DNA of 64,000 nucleotides from Salaquimonas sp. (GTDB lineage: Bacteria; Pseudomonadota; Alphaproteobacteria; Rhizobiales; Rhizobiaceae): NCBI GenBank assembly GCA_028289365.1, contig JANQQM010000002.1, positions 27,092 through 91,091 on the forward strand. Reading direction: 5' to 3'. A program made the translations under genes and the position numbers. How positions within the stretch are numbered: the stretch's first letter is position 1; every line of letters begins with the position of its first letter. The notes under the pieces were generated by a model. That model was not told the DNA's origin, made no database searches, and was given only the letters and a program-made list of their open reading frames with translations. This document shows positions 17,394 through 26,999 of this stretch, piece by piece.

Positions 17394-18902
17394 TCAATCC
17401 CCTCGGGGAAAGCGCTGCCTGTCCTCAACGACATTCAGGTCCATGTGATTGCGCATGTAGCGTTCGGATGCTTTTTGCAGCGGCTGGTAGTCCCACGGAT
17501 AGTAGGCACCATTGCGCAAGGCTTCATAGACCACCCAGCGCCGCGCCTGGCTGTCGCGGACCTCAGCATCGAATTTCTCCAGATCCCAGCGAGCATCCGC
17601 TTGGTTTCGTAGCTCAGTCAGACTCTCTACATGCGCCGGATCCTCGGCGAGATTGACAAGTTCATGCGGGTCGGCATCAAGGTCGAATAATTGCTCCGGG
17701 TCCAGTGCGCAGCGGTTGTATTTGTATTTTCCGCTTCGAATAGAAACCAGCGGCGCATTGGAGGCTTCGGCGGCATATTCCATGAGAACCGGATTGTGTC
17801 TTTCAGCCCCTTGCACCGTTGCCACAAGACTTTCGCCATCGGTCCATGGCGATACTTCCTCAAGATTTATTCCCGCCAATTCACAAAGCGTGGGCGCTAC
17901 ATCCATGGTTGAAACCGGAACGTCGATTTTCCCTTCCGGCAGTTCGGGTGAAGCAATCATCAATGGCACGCGCGAGGAGCCTTCGTAAAAGCACATCTTG
18001 AACCACAGACCGCGTTCGCCCAGCATGTCGCCATGGTCCGAGACAAACAGGATCGTCGCTTCCTGCCCGGTATCGTCCAGGGTTTCGAGGATCTGGCCGA
18101 TCTTGTCATCCAGATAGGAGATGTTGGCAAAATAGGCCCGGCGTGACCGGCGAATGTCATCTTCGCTGATGTCAAAATTCCGCCAGTCATTTGCATCGAA
18201 AATCCGCCGCGAATGGGGATCGTGATCTTCATAGGCCATTGCAGGCACGACAGGCAAAAGATGCTCGCAGTCCGAATAAAGATCCCAGTATTTCTTCCTC
18301 GCCAGATAGGGATCATGCGGATGGGTGAAGCTGACTGTCAGGCACCAGGGCCGCTCATCCTGGCCGCGTGCGAGGTCGTAAATCTTGCGAACGGCGTTGT
18401 AGCCAACCTCATCATCATATTCCATCTGATTGGAGATCTCGGCAATGCCCGCGCCAGTGACCGAACCCATATTGTGATACCACCAGTCAATTCTTTCGCC
18501 GGGTTTGCGATAGTCCGGTGTCCAGCCGAAATCGGCCGGGTAAATGTCGGTCGTCAGCCGTTCCTCAAAGCCATGCAGTTGATCTGGCCCGACAAAGTGC
18601 ATCTTGCCGCAAAGGCTGGTCTGGTAACCTGCACGGCGCAGATGATGGGCGAAAGTGGGCGTATCGGAAGGAAATTCGGCGGCGTTATCATAGACCCCGG
18701 TACGGGAAGGTAATCTGCCCGACATGAAGGAAGCCCTGCCGGGCGCGCATAATGGCGAAGCAGTATAGGTGTTTGCAAATCTGACCGAGCGCTTGGCCAG
18801 TCGCGACAGATTGGGAACATGGAGCCAATCGGCTGGACCATCTGGAAACAGGGTGCCATTCAGCTGGTCCACCATGAGTATCAAAATGTTTGGATGTTTC
18901 AC
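17394..18902 (-). CDS. betC: Choline-sulfatase BetC
   Basis: 502 residues, the usual BetC length. The sulfatase signature CAPGRASFMSGR carries the cysteine (residue 52) converted to formylglycine. Metal-binding residues are seen in MVDQLN and FVSDHGDMLGE. The C-terminus (RYMRNHMDLNVVEDRQRFPR) is diagnostic of choline sulfatases. It hydrolyses choline-O-sulfate to choline and sulfate in the cytosol. It converges with the carnitine regulator, so osmolyte genes are clustered. No betA, betB or betI adjoins; a GMC oxidoreductase at 37.3-39.0 kb is the nearest candidate choline-dehydrogenase relative. Maturation would need the FGE at 42.1 kb. Confidence 0.94.
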   Translation of the reverse strand: MKHPNILILMVDQLNGTLFPDGPADWLHVPNLSRLAKRSVRFANTYTASPLCAPGRASFMSGRLPSRTGVYDNAAEFPSDTPTFAHHLRRAGYQTSLCGKMHFVGPDQLHGFEERLTTDIYPADFGWTPDYRKPGERIDWWYHNMGSVTGAGIAEISNQMEYDDEVGYNAVRKIYDLARGQDERPWCLTVSFTHPHDPYLARKKYWDLYSDCEHLLPVVPAMAYEDHDPHSRRIFDANDWRNFDISEDDIRRSRRAYFANISYLDDKIGQILETLDDTGQEATILFVSDHGDMLGERGLWFKMCFYEGSSRVPLMIASPELPEGKIDVPVSTMDVAPTLCELAGINLEEVSPWTDGESLVATVQGAERHNPVLMEYAAEASNAPLVSIRSGKYKYNRCALDPEQLFDLDADPHELVNLAEDPAHVESLTELRNQADARWDLEKFDAEVRDSQARRWVVYEALRNGAYYPWDYQPLQKASERYMRNHMDLNVVEDRQRFPRGD

Positions 18903-19134
18903 GACGATACTTCCCGGCTAAAGGGCTGCGCTACCCGTTGCCAGCCTTCGATAGTCCATTTGGCCATTACTGCTTCCGAAAATGTTACAAATAAATAATG
19001 CACAACAAATGCCAGACCGCTGTAGAATGCTTATTAATGAATTGACCAGTCAATGAAAAAACACACATATTTTCCGGAAGCTGGCAATAGTCGACAAATT
19101 GAGCATACTAAGAAAAACAACAGGGAGAACATTA

Positions 19135-20709
19135 ATGAACAATAATAAAATCTGGATGGGTAGACGCGGCATTACCAGGCGTGGTGTGCTGGGAGGTGCA
19201 GCCGTCCTCGGTGCAACAACGCTTGCAGCGCCGCTCACTGCAAACCTGGCGAAGGCGCAACCCAAGAAAGGTGGCTTGATCCGTGTCGCAAAAGGCCATG
19301 GCCAGACGGCCGATACGCTCGATCCGGCAACCTTCGTCAACGGATTTAATGTCGCATTTTCCTATGGCTTGCACGGATTTCTTACAGTAGTTGGCACCGA
19401 TGGAAGCCTTGAGCCTTCTTTGGCTGAAAGCTGGGAAGCATCACCAGATGCGAAGATCTGGAGCTTCAAACTCCGTCCTGGCGTGACCTTCCACAAGGGC
19501 AAAGCGCTTGCACCTGAAGATGTTGTCGCCTCGATCAATCACCACAGAGGTGACGATTCAACATCTGCAGCGAAACCTCTGGTTGCCGGGATTACGAATA
19601 TCACCACAGAGGGCAACGATACTGTCGTATTTGAACTCGAAAGTGGAAATGCCGACTTCCCGTTTGTGTTCACTGATTATCATCTGGCAATCCTTCCGGC
19701 CAAGGACGGAAAAATGGATTGGCAGAGCGGTGACGGTTGTGGCGCCTATGAGCTTGTGCAATTTGACCCGGGTGTCGTTGCTCAATTCAAGCGGTATGGC
19801 GGTGACTGGAACCAGGATCGCGGATATTTTGACGAAGTCGAAATGCTGTCGGTTCTTGATCTGAACGCGCGAACTGCGGCGCTCGTTTCCGGCGAAGTTC
19901 ATTCAATTGACAAGCTGGACCTGAAGACTATCGGTCTTTTGGGCAGGCGTCCCGGCATTGAAATCAATTCCGTGGCAGGTCCGCAATATTACACGTTCGC
20001 GGCCCATACCGATTCCGCGCCCTATGACGATCTCAATGTTCGCATGGCCCTGAAGCACGCGATCAATCGTGAGGAAATGATCGAGAAGATCCTGTTCGGC
20101 CACGGCACCATCGGCAACGACCATCCGATTGGTCCGAGCTATCGCTATCACAATCCCGACCTGCCGCAGACGCCATACGATCCCGACAAGGCAAAGTTCC
20201 ATTTGAAGGAAGCCGGTCTGGACAGTTTGAAAGTGACCCTTTCTGCAGCTGATGCCGCCTTCCCGGGTGCTGTCGACGCTGCCGTGCTCTACCAGGCCTC
20301 TTCAAAACCAGCCGGTATTGAGCTCGAGGTCAACAAGGTCCCCAATGATGGCTATTGGGCGGACGTTTGGCTCAAGCATCCGTTCTGCGCGGTTTATTGG
20401 GGCGGACGGCCTACCGAAGACCAGATATTCTCGACCGCTTACGCCGATGGCGCCTCCTGGAACGAGACGAACTGGTCAAATCCGCAGTTCAATGAGCTGC
20501 TTGTTGCGGCACGTGCCGAACTGGATGAGGACAAGCGCCGGGCGATGTATTTCGACATGCAGGAACTGGTTGCCACAGATGGCGGTTCGGTCTTGCCGAT
20601 GTTCGCTAACTTTGTCTTCGCAAATAGCGACAAGGTCGCCCATGGCGACATGGCTTCCAACTTTGATGTGGATGGCGAGCGCTGGATGGAGCGCTGGTGG
20701 TTCAAATAA
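19135..20709 (+). CDS. ABC transporter family 5 solute-binding protein (peptide/nickel type), orphan
   Basis: 524 residues from the ATG at 19135 with CAGGGAGAA upstream. The N-terminus (GRRGITRRGVLGGAAVLG) is a twin-arginine-type signal. The mature part is a complete SBP_bac_5 fold: DTLDPATFVNGFNVAFSYGLHGFL, PSLAESWEASPDAKIWSFKLRPGVTFHKGK, LNVRMALKHAINREEMI. Such proteins bind peptides, opines or quaternary amines. No permease or ATPase gene lies nearby, and a terminator follows immediately, so it is an orphan. Divergence from betC (232-bp gap) hints at an osmolyte ligand, but this is inference. Confidence 0.88.
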   Translation: MNNNKIWMGRRGITRRGVLGGAAVLGATTLAAPLTANLAKAQPKKGGLIRVAKGHGQTADTLDPATFVNGFNVAFSYGLHGFLTVVGTDGSLEPSLAESWEASPDAKIWSFKLRPGVTFHKGKALAPEDVVASINHHRGDDSTSAAKPLVAGITNITTEGNDTVVFELESGNADFPFVFTDYHLAILPAKDGKMDWQSGDGCGAYELVQFDPGVVAQFKRYGGDWNQDRGYFDEVEMLSVLDLNARTAALVSGEVHSIDKLDLKTIGLLGRRPGIEINSVAGPQYYTFAAHTDSAPYDDLNVRMALKHAINREEMIEKILFGHGTIGNDHPIGPSYRYHNPDLPQTPYDPDKAKFHLKEAGLDSLKVTLSAADAAFPGAVDAAVLYQASSKPAGIELEVNKVPNDGYWADVWLKHPFCAVYWGGRPTEDQIFSTAYADGASWNETNWSNPQFNELLVAARAELDEDKRRAMYFDMQELVATDGGSVLPMFANFVFANSDKVAHGDMASNFDVDGERWMERWWFK

Positions 20710-20726
20710 GTTGTAATCAATGAAAC

Positions 20727-20758
20727 AAGGGCGCCGGATGAAGATCCGGCGCCCTTTT
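20727..20758 (+). terminator. Rho-independent terminator
   Basis: A 13-bp perfect stem (20727-20739 with 20744-20756), GC-rich, with a GAAG loop and a TTTT tail, 18 bp after the binding-protein stop. It lies between convergent genes and may also slow transcripts of the stress-protein gene from the other strand. Confidence 0.9.
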
Positions 20759-20786
20759 CATTTGTTCGATCGGCGACCACCGTCGC

Positions 20787-21197
20787 CTATCTATGGATAT
20801 GCACGGCACATTCGGCGTGCCGCATGATCCGAGCGGCGGTAGAACCAATGAGATAATCCTGCAAGCCCGGCTTGTGCGAGCCGGCAACAATGCAGTCGGC
20901 TTTCAGTCTTCCCGCATATTCCAGTATCTCCCGGCTGGGGTGTCCCACGATGATATGGGTGTCTGCGCCCTGCGTATGTTCGTTGGCCAAATCGGCCAGT
21001 TGCCGCTTGGTCTCCTTAATCCGGTTCAGGTGGGTTTCCTTGGGAAGCACGACTTCGACATAGCCTGGTATTTCCTCGACAACATGGAGCAGGGTCACCT
21101 TGCCGCCTTTTTCCAGCAGGTGATTTGCGACATCAATCAGTGCACTTGATGCCGCATCGTGATCCAATGCTACGGGGACAAGAATATTCCTATACAT
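20787..21197 (-). CDS. Universal stress protein (UspA family)
   Basis: 136 residues, a single Usp domain. It begins MYRNILVPVALDHDA, the standard first strand, and ends with the nucleotide-binding motif G-S-H-(9)-GSTAARI (GSHKPGLQDYLIGSTAARIM). That motif is typical of ATP-binding Usp proteins. Usp domain genes often accompany TRAP transporters; here it lies 65 bp downstream of the DadA-like gene and could be the last gene of that operon. Confidence 0.92.
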   Translation of the reverse strand: MYRNILVPVALDHDAASSALIDVANHLLEKGGKVTLLHVVEEIPGYVEVVLPKETHLNRIKETKRQLADLANEHTQGADTHIIVGHPSREILEYAGRLKADCIVAGSHKPGLQDYLIGSTAARIMRHAECAVHIHR

Positions 21198-21262
21198 CTG
21201 CCGTCCTTTTTCCGTTTCTTGTGTAAATTTGTTGAATCTTAACAGTCACTAACCGATCTTTT

Positions 21263-22510
21263 CTAATGAAATCGTTCCGCTGAATATGGTGACATTTCAG
21301 CATTGGGAATTATTCCCGAAACAATATCTGCAATCAGCTGCCCCGATTTGGGAGCCATCATCAGACCGTAGTGACTGTGACCAAACGCGCCGTACAAACC
21401 TTCATGGTTCGGCAGCGCGCCTAGAACGGGAAGGCTATCGGGAAATGACGGCCGGTGCCCCATCCAATATTTCGTGCCGGCGGGATTCAAGTCGCTCAAC
21501 ATGGATTTCGTTAGCCTTTCCAGACTTTGGTACCGGCGTTCATCTGGCGGCGCATCTGTGGCCGCAAACTCTGATGTGCCCGCCACCCTCAAACCGCCTT
21601 CCATCGAACTGGCAACGATCTTGTTGTCCACATCCATGACGGAATTCTCCAGGGCCAGGCCGGGGTCAGGAAATTCGACATGGTAACCGCGTTCCGCCAG
21701 CAATGGAAAATCGAAGCCCAGCGGCTTGAGCAATTCTGCCGACCAGGCGCCGGCAGCAACTACAATCTTGTCGCTTGAATAGGTTTCATTGTCACAGACG
21801 ATATTCCAGTCGCCATCCTTGTTTCTTAAAAGCGATTTCACATCATCGCAGATGATTTCAACGCCGCCAGCAACAGCCTTTTTGGCCAGGGTTTCGCCGA
21901 TTTTCCCAGGTGATTTTGCCCGGGCCTGCCCCTTTATCAGGATTGCCGCCTCGAATTCCGGCGACAATGCCGGTTCGAGCTGCCTGAGTTCCTCGGCACC
22001 AATCAACTGAACATCAGCACCTTTTTCCTTGCGTATTCGATAATCGATCGCGTCTATGTTTGCACGTCCGGTTTTCCTGAAGGCGTGGACATAATAGCTG
22101 TCGGCGACCTGATCCTCTTGCCCGGTACCTTCGAGATGCTGACGATATAAATCCACCGCGGGTAAAGTCAGTGTTTCCATCGCATCAACGGCGGACCGGA
22201 ATTTTTGTTCACTAGTGCGCGCCAGAAATCTCAGACCCCATGGGATCATGCGCGGCCAAAATGATGGCTCGACAGATAGTGGTCCATCGGGTCTTAAAAG
22301 AAATCCAGGAATGTTCTTCCATACGCCCGGAACCGCCTGAGGAATGAACGACCAGGGCGAGATGACCCCGGAATTCCCATAGGATGCGCCCTGCCCTGGC
22401 GCTGCCCGATCAATCAGCCGGACCGAAAGCCCTTTCTGGCGGAGCGACAGCGCACAACAAATGCCGACAATGCCCGCTCCGATAACCGTTGTCTGACTAT
22501 CGTTTTTCAT
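21263..22510 (-). CDS. dadA: D-amino-acid dehydrogenase-like FAD oxidoreductase (DadA family)
   Basis: 415 residues from the ATG at 22510, which starts directly before the FAD motif TVIGAGIVGICCALSLRQKG. A longer frame up to 22753 would run through the TRAP permease and encodes no domain. Conserved DAO-family segments include ASYGNSGVISPWS near residue 45 and the C-terminal GHRPSFPDSLPVLGALP and GHSHYGLMMAP. It deaminates D-amino acids (or similar secondary amines) to keto acids. It begins 2 bp after the TRAP permease stop, so translation is probably coupled and the transporter likely brings in its substrate. Confidence 0.85.
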   Translation of the reverse strand: MKNDSQTTVIGAGIVGICCALSLRQKGLSVRLIDRAAPGQGASYGNSGVISPWSFIPQAVPGVWKNIPGFLLRPDGPLSVEPSFWPRMIPWGLRFLARTSEQKFRSAVDAMETLTLPAVDLYRQHLEGTGQEDQVADSYYVHAFRKTGRANIDAIDYRIRKEKGADVQLIGAEELRQLEPALSPEFEAAILIKGQARAKSPGKIGETLAKKAVAGGVEIICDDVKSLLRNKDGDWNIVCDNETYSSDKIVVAAGAWSAELLKPLGFDFPLLAERGYHVEFPDPGLALENSVMDVDNKIVASSMEGGLRVAGTSEFAATDAPPDERRYQSLERLTKSMLSDLNPAGTKYWMGHRPSFPDSLPVLGALPNHEGLYGAFGHSHYGLMMAPKSGQLIADIVSGIIPNAEMSPYSAERFH

Positions 22511-22512
22511 CG

Positions 22513-24741
22513 CTATTGCGCCGGTTGTGACGACATCCTGCTCCTTGACAGAACTTGGGAGATAACCGCAGGTGCAACGATTAGTGCGGCAACCAGATCT
22601 GCCTGTAGCGATGGCGCAATGAACACGAGCCCCGCTATGGCGGCAAGGATCCGGTATGGTGCTGCCATTGGCGCCAACCAATAACCAACAACGGCTGCTG
22701 AAAGTGAAACAACACCAATGATGCAGCTTGTTGCTGTGTAGGTAAACTGCCACAGGTCGAAGCCGGTAGAAGAAACAAACAGTAGTACCGGTGCATAGAC
22801 AAATGCCATCGGCGCGACGATCTTTCCCATACCAAGCGTGAATGCGGACACGCCCGTTCGGAACGGATTGGCATTCGCGATTGCCGCGGCAGCATAGGCC
22901 GACGTACAGACCGGCGGCGTGATTTCAGAAACGACGCCGTAATAGAGCACGAACATGTGGGAGGCTATCGGTGGTATCCCCAACTGAGCCAGTGCAGGCT
23001 GGGCGACTGAAACCAGCATGATATAAAGCGCAGTCGTCGGAATTCCTGCGCCCATCAAGATACAGGCCAGTGCAATGAAGATCAGTGACAGGAAGAGCTG
23101 CAGATCGTTGACGGAAAAGAAACCGAGCAAGCCACCAAGCGTAATCGCGTCGTATAGACCGGTCGCCATTGAGGCCGCACCGCTGGTCACCATGAACCCG
23201 ATGCGGAAGCCGACGCCGGTGGTATTGATGACGCCGACAACGATGCCGACTGCGGCAGAGGCAGCGCCGACGGCGAGTGCATACTTCACGCCAACTTCAA
23301 CGGATTCCGCCATTTGCGGTAGCTTGATGCGTTCTTCCGGATTGAGCGTACCGATCACCGCGCCTGCGATCAGCGTTGCGCTCATGATGATGTCAAATCC
23401 GCCGTCGGACAATTTCCAGAGAACGAATGCAATGAAGGCTGCCGGGTAAATCAGCGTATCGATTTTGTTGTACCTTGCCATGCCACAAATCACAGCAAGC
23501 GATATTCCGCAGAAGGCGGACATGAAAGGCGTGTAGCCGCTGAACAGAACGAATAGCAATCCGACCAAGGGGATGATATTGGCCCAGCCTTCACTCCACA
23601 CCTGCTTGAACTGGGGTAACATTTCCTTTGCCAGGCCCTGAAGGTTGAGCTTGCGCGCCATCAGGTGCACCACGGCGAAAACGCCGACATAGTGCAGGAG
23701 TGCCGGGAAGATGGCGGCAATCACGATGGTCGTGTACGGAACCTCGAGGAATTCGGCCATAATGAAGGCCGCCGCACCCATGATTGGCGGTGTGATCTGG
23801 CCACCCGCTGAAGATGCCGCCTCGACGCCACCGGCGAAATGACCTGGATAGCCCAACCGCTTCATGTTGGGGATCGTGAGCGCACCAGTAGAAACCGTAT
23901 TGGCAACCGACGATCCGGAAATGGTTCCGAAAAATGCCGAAGACACGACGGAAACCTTGGCCGGACCGCCGGTGTACCGGCCCGCCAATATGGTTGCATT
24001 ATCGATGAATAATTTTCCCAGACCAGTTCGCTGGGCAATCACACCAAACAGCACGAAGTGAAACACGATTGTCGAAACAACCCAGAGGGTAACACCGAAG
24101 ATGCCCTCTTGCGGGAAATACATGGACGAAACAAAGGTATTAAATTTCACGCCGGGATGCTGAAGAATACCCGGATAGTAGGGGCCCAGAAGGGCATAGG
24201 AGATAAAGACGCAGATGATCAGCGGCAAGATCCAGCCCAAGGTCCGCCGCGCCAGATCGAGGACGAGCACGATCATAACGATACCAAAGAAGATATCGTA
24301 TTGATTGGGATTACCCATCCGGAAGGTCTGTTCTTCAATGCCGAGCGCAGGAATCCCGCGCCAAGCGACACCCACATAGAGAGAAGCCATGACGCCAAGG
24401 ATCATCAGGATCAGGTCGTAGACAGGAATATTGCCAATGCGCCAAAGACTGTTGTCATGCATGACAAAGGCGCCCTTGGTCTTGAAGAACGGGAAAAGAG
24501 CATAGGTCAGAATAAACAGGCCGGTCAGATGGAAACCCATGTGCCAGTAGTCTGCCGGCAATCCAAACCCTGCCGTGATGAAATGATAGGCGGCAAATAC
24601 CAGGGCAACGACCCGCAGCATCTGTGCGGTTGACGGGCCTACAGGACGTGTGGATGCGGCCTCATCATATTTTTCCTCGATCGCGGCTAATTCCTCTGCC
24701 GTCAGCTCGCCGTCTGCAGCAGGCTTTTCTTCGGTTGCCAT
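22513..24741 (-). CDS. TAXI-type TRAP transporter fused permease (4TM/12TM)
   Basis: 742 residues with many membrane spans and hydrophilic charged termini. The N-terminal part corresponds to the small DctQ-like subunit, and the rest to the DctM-like large subunit with SAFFGTISGSSVANTVSTG, GGVEAASSAGGQITPPIMGAAAF and the second repeat GAGIPTTALYIM...PPIASHMFVLYYG. These are the hallmarks of the fused TAXI permeases. It takes up carboxylates or amino acids with Na+ or H+. The TAXI binding protein is 91 bp upstream; DadA follows within 2 bp. Confidence 0.95.
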   Translation of the reverse strand: MATEEKPAADGELTAEELAAIEEKYDEAASTRPVGPSTAQMLRVVALVFAAYHFITAGFGLPADYWHMGFHLTGLFILTYALFPFFKTKGAFVMHDNSLWRIGNIPVYDLILMILGVMASLYVGVAWRGIPALGIEEQTFRMGNPNQYDIFFGIVMIVLVLDLARRTLGWILPLIICVFISYALLGPYYPGILQHPGVKFNTFVSSMYFPQEGIFGVTLWVVSTIVFHFVLFGVIAQRTGLGKLFIDNATILAGRYTGGPAKVSVVSSAFFGTISGSSVANTVSTGALTIPNMKRLGYPGHFAGGVEAASSAGGQITPPIMGAAAFIMAEFLEVPYTTIVIAAIFPALLHYVGVFAVVHLMARKLNLQGLAKEMLPQFKQVWSEGWANIIPLVGLLFVLFSGYTPFMSAFCGISLAVICGMARYNKIDTLIYPAAFIAFVLWKLSDGGFDIIMSATLIAGAVIGTLNPEERIKLPQMAESVEVGVKYALAVGAASAAVGIVVGVINTTGVGFRIGFMVTSGAASMATGLYDAITLGGLLGFFSVNDLQLFLSLIFIALACILMGAGIPTTALYIMLVSVAQPALAQLGIPPIASHMFVLYYGVVSEITPPVCTSAYAAAAIANANPFRTGVSAFTLGMGKIVAPMAFVYAPVLLFVSSTGFDLWQFTYTATSCIIGVVSLSAAVVGYWLAPMAAPYRILAAIAGLVFIAPSLQADLVAALIVAPAVISQVLSRSRMSSQPAQ

Positions 24742-24832
24742 GATGCCTCACAAATGAATGTAGTTCTGGTGTGCCTGATCGGCGGCGGTCCCGCCGATCA
24801 AGCCAATTCTTGCTAATTAAGAGCTTTGAAAT

Positions 24833-25849
24833 TTACTGCAGAAGCCCAGCTTCTTTGTAGAATTTCTCTGCACCTGGATGCAGCGGAACCCCAAGCGCTG
24901 CAACGCCGTCCAAAGCCGTGTCCGGTGTAATCTGCTTGCCCTTGGCGTGGCCATTATCGAGAAGCTTGCGCGTATTGTCGTTCCACATTGCTTTCGTAAT
25001 GCCGTAGACCAGCTCGTCGGAAAGATCCGAGGATACGACCAACAGTGCGCTTACTGCTGGTGTCAGTGTATCGCTATCAATGCCCTCATAAACCCCGCCA
25101 GGAATTTTTGACGGTATGTAGGCTGGGATGATTTCGTTGATCTTCTGGAGGTCTGCGTCTGTGAAGGAATGAAGGTTCATGCCCTTGGTGGAGGAAAGCT
25201 GGACCATGGCAGCGACCGGCCAGCCGGCAGCATAGAAATAGGCATCCAATTGACCATCGGCGAGGCGCTCGGCGCTTTGGCTGTTATTGAGTTCTGCCTC
25301 ATCCATATTGTCACGATTGACGCCCCAGGCATCCAGCATCTGAAGGACTGCGACCTGTGTTCCGGAGCCGGCCTGAGCAATACCGACTCGCTTGTCTTTC
25401 AAGTCGCCCAGATCATTGATTGTTGCGTCCTTGGGGAGGACAAGATGCAAGTCTTCAGGGAACAGGTTTGCGACAATACGCAATTTCGGATGCGGCTTGC
25501 CTTCGAACTTTCCTTCGCCCAGATACATTGAGCGAGTAACGTCTGCAGCGGCAAGTCCTGCTTCCAGCTCGCCGTTTTGAACCGCGGCATTGTTGAAGAC
25601 TGATGCTGTCGTTGACTGAGCGATTGCGATCAGACCGGGCACGCCGCATTGGCCGCCCTCGTCACAGGGACGCGATCCCGGAGGCGCAGAAATACCGTTG
25701 GCAATGGTTCCGCCAATCGGAAAATAGGTTCCGCCCGCACCACCGGTGCCGATCCGGAAGAAGGTCGGATTTTGTGCCTGCGCGACACCGGCAGCCAGCA
25801 TCGAGCCACCAAGTACAATAGCGCCTACAAATTTGGAAACTGAATTCAT
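24833..25849 (-). CDS. TAXI-family TRAP transporter solute-binding protein
   Basis: 338 residues from the ATG at 25849, preceded by GGAGAGA and followed by a Sec signal (FVGAIVLGGSMLAAGVAQAQ). The mature N-terminus FFRIGTGGAGGTYFPIGGTIANG is the TAXI signature. Two lobes follow, with AQSTTASVFN and QAGSGTQVAVLQML. It is the first gene of the TRAP operon. The ligand is not determinable from sequence; the DadA-like gene suggests a D-amino acid or related compound. Confidence 0.93.
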   Translation of the reverse strand: MNSVSKFVGAIVLGGSMLAAGVAQAQNPTFFRIGTGGAGGTYFPIGGTIANGISAPPGSRPCDEGGQCGVPGLIAIAQSTTASVFNNAAVQNGELEAGLAAADVTRSMYLGEGKFEGKPHPKLRIVANLFPEDLHLVLPKDATINDLGDLKDKRVGIAQAGSGTQVAVLQMLDAWGVNRDNMDEAELNNSQSAERLADGQLDAYFYAAGWPVAAMVQLSSTKGMNLHSFTDADLQKINEIIPAYIPSKIPGGVYEGIDSDTLTPAVSALLVVSSDLSDELVYGITKAMWNDNTRKLLDNGHAKGKQITPDTALDGVAALGVPLHPGAEKFYKEAGLLQ

Positions 25850-25908
25850 AGTATCTCTCCCTGTGAATGAGCTTTGGATTTCCCCACTTTTGGTTGAAAA
25901 TCCGGCAA

Positions 25909-25962
25909 ATGTTAGAAGCAACATTCCATAAAATCAAATTGTAAGTTATTCTAGTTCTATAA
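25909..25962. promoter_or_regulatory. Candidate LysR-type operator sites
   Basis: Two dyads lie in the 141-bp divergent gap: ATGTT-N6-AACAT at 25909-25924 and TTAT-N9-ATAA at 25946-25962. Both have roughly the spacing of LysR-type boxes (T-N11-A class). They are located where a divergent LysR regulator would bind. Seen by eye only. Confidence 0.4.
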
Positions 25963-25990
25963 GATTTTCCTATTGATTTAAGGAAATGTC

Positions 25991-26926
25991 ATGAAGCTCA
26001 ATCACATGAAGGCTTTTCACGAGTTGATGCTGACCGGTTCGGTCTCTGAATCGGCGCGTAATCTGCACCGGAGTCAGCCCGCGATCAGCGCCTTGATCGC
26101 AGGATTGGAAGATGATCTGGGCATGAAACTGTTTGAGCGGCGCAATGGCCGGCTGCATCCGGTTCCCGAAGCATTTTACCTGCATGAGGAATGTCTCGAA
26201 TTATTGGGCCGGATCGATACGATCAAGCAAAACATGCGCGGGATCAGGGCACTAAAAAGCGGCAAGATCGAAATTGTCTCGATGCCCGGTCCATCTGTCT
26301 TCCTTTTACCCAATCTGATTTCGGATTTCATTTCCTCGGGAAAGGAAATCGAAAGCACCCTGATTTCAAGAAGTTCCGATCTGGTTTTCCAACTTCTGGC
26401 GGCACAACAATTTGATCTGGGGATAGCGGATTACATTGCGGGCAAAGCGAGTGAGACCTCCTTGGTCAATGCAGATACGTACAGATTTAATTGTCTGGTT
26501 GCGATGCCACACGACGATGCGCTCGCTGACAAGGAATACATTACGCCGGAAGACCTTGCCGGCGAGCCGCTGGCCACCCTTCATCCCAAACACGAGATTT
26601 ACCTGAATATCGAGCGGACCTTCTCTGAGATGGGAAAGCGGATGCACATTCTGCACAACACCCAATATTTCATTCCGCTGCTCACCTATGCAGAAAAGAG
26701 AATTGCTTATGCGATCGTAGATCCGATCGCAGTTGAGAGCTACAGACTATACAAGGGAGAAGCTGCAACGCTGGTTTTCAAACCGTTCAGGCCGGAAGTG
26801 AATTACCGGGTTTCCATCCTGACTCCAAATCACCGTCCGGCTTCCCTGCTAACCCAATCCTTCACAAGCCTGCTGACAGACGAAATCCTGCGCCTTGGCG
26901 GAATCCAGATTGACCCGGATCTGTAG
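25991..26926 (+). CDS. LysR-family transcriptional regulator
   Basis: 311 residues. The N-terminal winged helix (MKLNHMKAFHELMLTGSVSESARNLHRSQPAISALIAGLEDDLGMKLFERRNGRLHP) is typical of the family, followed by the two-lobed effector domain. The gene is divergent from the TAXI-TRAP/dadA operon and probably controls it. AAGGAAATGTC precedes the ATG. The effector is presumably the transported compound (inference). Confidence 0.92.
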   Translation: MKLNHMKAFHELMLTGSVSESARNLHRSQPAISALIAGLEDDLGMKLFERRNGRLHPVPEAFYLHEECLELLGRIDTIKQNMRGIRALKSGKIEIVSMPGPSVFLLPNLISDFISSGKEIESTLISRSSDLVFQLLAAQQFDLGIADYIAGKASETSLVNADTYRFNCLVAMPHDDALADKEYITPEDLAGEPLATLHPKHEIYLNIERTFSEMGKRMHILHNTQYFIPLLTYAEKRIAYAIVDPIAVESYRLYKGEAATLVFKPFRPEVNYRVSILTPNHRPASLLTQSFTSLLTDEILRLGGIQIDPDL

Positions 26927-26999
26927 ATGTCAGCTGCCGACAAAACTATGGAAGAGTTGGCCCGGTACCGTTACCATGTGTAGTAGAAAGCGCTAAAAG

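Noticed and set aside
22511..22753. N-terminal extension of the DadA-like protein
   Set aside because: It lies entirely inside the TRAP permease gene and shows a Cys/Arg-rich composition unlike a protein domain.
24058..24633. 191-codon plus-strand frame inside the TRAP permease
   Set aside because: Antisense shadow of hydrophobic codons; highly polar, low-complexity translation and no ribosome site.
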